A stretch of DNA of 64,000 nt from Adenophora triphylla var. japonica. Lineage: Eukaryota; Streptophyta; Magnoliopsida; Asterales; Campanulaceae. Position numbers and translations under genes: made by a program. The stretch lies in NCBI GenBank assembly GCA_022495995.1, contig JAFEMH010002078.1, forward strand, positions 82,001-146,000. Reading direction: 5' to 3'. The notes under the pieces are model-generated. The model had not been told where the DNA came from. It worked only from the letters and a program-made list of their open reading frames with translations, and made no database searches. Below, one piece after another: positions 62,007 to 64,000 of the stretch; within the stretch, counting starts at the first letter, position 1; each line of letters starts with the position of its first letter.

Positions 62007-64000
62007 ATGGTGCAGTATAACTTCAAGAAGATTACGGTTGTTCCCACTGGGAAGGATTTCATTGATATTATTCTCTCCCGGACTCAACGTCAAACCCCAA
62101 CTGTGGTTCACAAGGGTTATGCCATCAATCGCATTCGGCAGTTTTATATGCGAAAAGTGAAGTACACTCAGACGAATTTTCACGAGAAGCTTACGACTAT
62201 CCTCGAGGAGTTTCCCAGGCTAGATGGAATCCATCCCTTTTATGGAGATCTTCTCCACGTTTTGTATAATCGTGATCATTATAAGCTTGCCCTTGGTCAG
62301 ATTAATACTGCTAGGAATTTGATTGGGAAGATTGCTAAGGATTACGTGAAGTTGTTGAAGTATGGTGATTCGCTGTATCGGTGTAAAGCGTTGAAGGTTG
62401 CAGCTCTTGGTCGTATGTGCACTGTTACTAAGAGAATTGGCCCTAGTTTGGCTTATCTTGAGCAGATTAGGCAGCACATGGCTAGGCTACCCTCTATTGA
62501 TCCTAATACTAGGACAATCTTGATATGTGGGTACCCAAATGTTGGAAAGAGTTCGTTTATTAACAAAATCACTAGGGCAGATGTGGATGTTCAGCCATAT
62601 GCTTTTACCACAAAGTCCTTGTTTGTGGGCCATACGGATTATAAGTATCTAAGGTATCAAGTTATTGATACTCCTGGGATTTTGGATAGGCCATTTGAAG
62701 ATCGCAATATCATTGAGATGTGCAGTATTACTGCCTTGGCTCATCTACGAGCTGCAGTGCTTTTTTTTCTTGATATTTCGGGATCTTGTGGGTACACCAT
62801 TGCTCAGCAGGCAGCTCTTTTCCATAGTATTAAGTCACTTTTTATGAACAAGCCGCTGGTTATAGTCTGCAACAAAATTGATTTGCAGCCAATGGAGGGG
62901 TTATCGGATGACGATAAGAAGTTGATCATGGAGATGAAGTCAGAAGCTATGAAGACAGTGATTGGTCAGGGTGGTGAAGCTGAAAATGAAGATGGAGTCC
63001 TCTTGACTATGAGCACGTTGAATGAGGAAGGTGTTATTGCAGTAAAGAATGCAGCTTGTGAGAGGTTATTGAATCAGAGGGTGGAATTGAAAATGAATTC
63101 TAAAAAAGCTATTCTCTGCAAAAATCGCTTTCATGTTGCAATGCCAAAGCCACGGGACCAGAAAGAAAAGACCACCATGCATACCTCAGGCTGTTCTGGA
63201 AGCAAAAGCCAAGGAAGCTGTGGATAATGAGAAGAGGAAGCTTGAAAGGGATTTGGAAGAGGAAAATGGTGGGGCTGGTGTATATTCTGCTAGCTTGAAG
63301 AAACATTATCTTCTTGCAAATGATGAATGGAAAGAGGATAATATGCCGGAGATTCTTGATGGGCACAATGTATACGACTTTGTTGATCCCGATATCTTGC
63401 AGAGGCTCGAGGAGTTGGAGAGAGAAGAAGGTCTGCGTCTGGAGGCAGAAGGCGATGATCTTGAGATGGATGATAATGATGCTTTGACCCCAGAGGAGCA
63501 GCAAACACTTGCAGAGATCAGGAAAAAGAAAAGCTTACTAATTCAGCAACATAGGATCAAGAAAAGCACTGCTGAGAGCCGACCTACAGTACCCAGAAAG
63601 TTCGACAAAGATAAAAAGTTCACTTCAGAGAGAATGGGGAGGCAGCTTTCATCATTGGGTATCGATCCAACGTCAGCAATTAACCGGGCCCGCAGCATAT
63701 CAAGGGGTCGGAAGAGGGATAGATCAGTGGGAGGAGACACTGACGGTGAAGATCATATGGATGTGGATAATGTAAGATCGAACAAGAAGATGAGATTGAG
63801 GTCTGTGTCACGGCCAAGATCGAGGTCAAGACCACCAACAAAGGAGCTTATCCCTGGCGAAGGCTACAAGGATTCTGCTCAAAAGTCAAAGGCCATAATA
63901 ATAGGGAGGAAATCAACCATGAAGAGGAATAAGGATGCTAGAAAGGGAGAGGGTGATAGAGTCATTCCTACGCTGAGACCTAAGCATTTGTATTCGGGCA
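62007..64000 (+). CDS. NOG1: Nucleolar GTP-binding protein 1, single coding exon, one frameshift, 3' end outside window
   Basis: A conserved start ([13 protein letters not shown]) fixes the ATG. The N-terminal helical domain (1-165) is followed by the Obg-type GTPase: P-loop GYPNVGKSS (175-183), DTPG (221-224) and NKID (289-292). The basic C-terminal part contains [12 protein letters not shown], an Arg/Ser-rich [10 protein letters not shown] and [10 protein letters not shown] at the window edge, so about ten residues are missing. NOG1 binds pre-60S ribosomal particles in the nucleolus and is needed for their maturation. At 63166-63169 a run of four A shifts the frame after about residue 387; three A would keep it open. 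Everything downstream is conserved in the shifted frame, so this is a very recent mutation or a homopolymer error. Confidence 0.93.

Overview
This is nuclear DNA from a flowering plant, most likely a eudicot. The evidence is GT-AG introns with AT-rich content, two intron-containing plant housekeeping genes, plant-type LTR retrotransposons (Ty1/copia and Ty3/gypsy of chromovirus-like and Ogre/Tat types) and many Stowaway, Tourist and hAT MITEs. I cannot name the species. No bacterial, organellar, tRNA or rRNA gene was recognised.

Layout. 1-1.7 kb: the last exons of an unrecognised gene. 2.1-10.2 kb: a repeat family in three partial copies, split by a 6.0-kb Ty1/copia element on the minus strand (2767-8806, target duplication CCAAG). 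10.2-13.1 kb: MITEs, two long TA microsatellites and a large inverted repeat with a CT core. 13.1-39.4 kb: a nest. The host is a minus-strand Ty3/gypsy element with nearly identical 2.55-kb LTRs (13102-39387, target duplication ATCAT) and almost no coding sequence. Inside it sits a 17.6-kb plus-strand Ogre/Tat-like gypsy element (15734-33345, target duplication CTTAT) with broken gag, protease and integrase, no visible reverse transcriptase, two broken antisense ORFs and a 3' region of minisatellites. 39.9-42.05 kb: a solo LTR of a related family (target duplication AACAT). 42-48.3 kb: AT-rich DNA with a Tourist MITE and a 1.75-kb hAT-like element full of GGT repeats. 48.5-59.3 kb: a nine-coding-exon organellar-type ribonuclease H1 gene whose introns are loaded with MITEs. 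60.7-64 kb: the gene for nucleolar GTPase NOG1, with one apparent frameshift and the last residues beyond the window.

The two clear genes are unrelated housekeeping genes: RNase H1 removes RNA from RNA:DNA hybrids and NOG1 acts in 60S ribosome assembly. The rest is transposon layers. The most unusual signals are: (1) the copia element lacks a tRNA-type primer-binding site and instead has a 15-nt sequence perfectly complementary to its own LTR, which suggests self-priming; (2) in the Ogre-like element the LTR promoter motif GGTCCGTACGGACC recurs upstream of both antisense ORFs; (3) the outer gypsy element has young LTRs but no coding capacity (LARD-like); (4) the LTRs of the inner, necessarily younger element are more diverged than those of its host, with differences often at CAG/CTG words.
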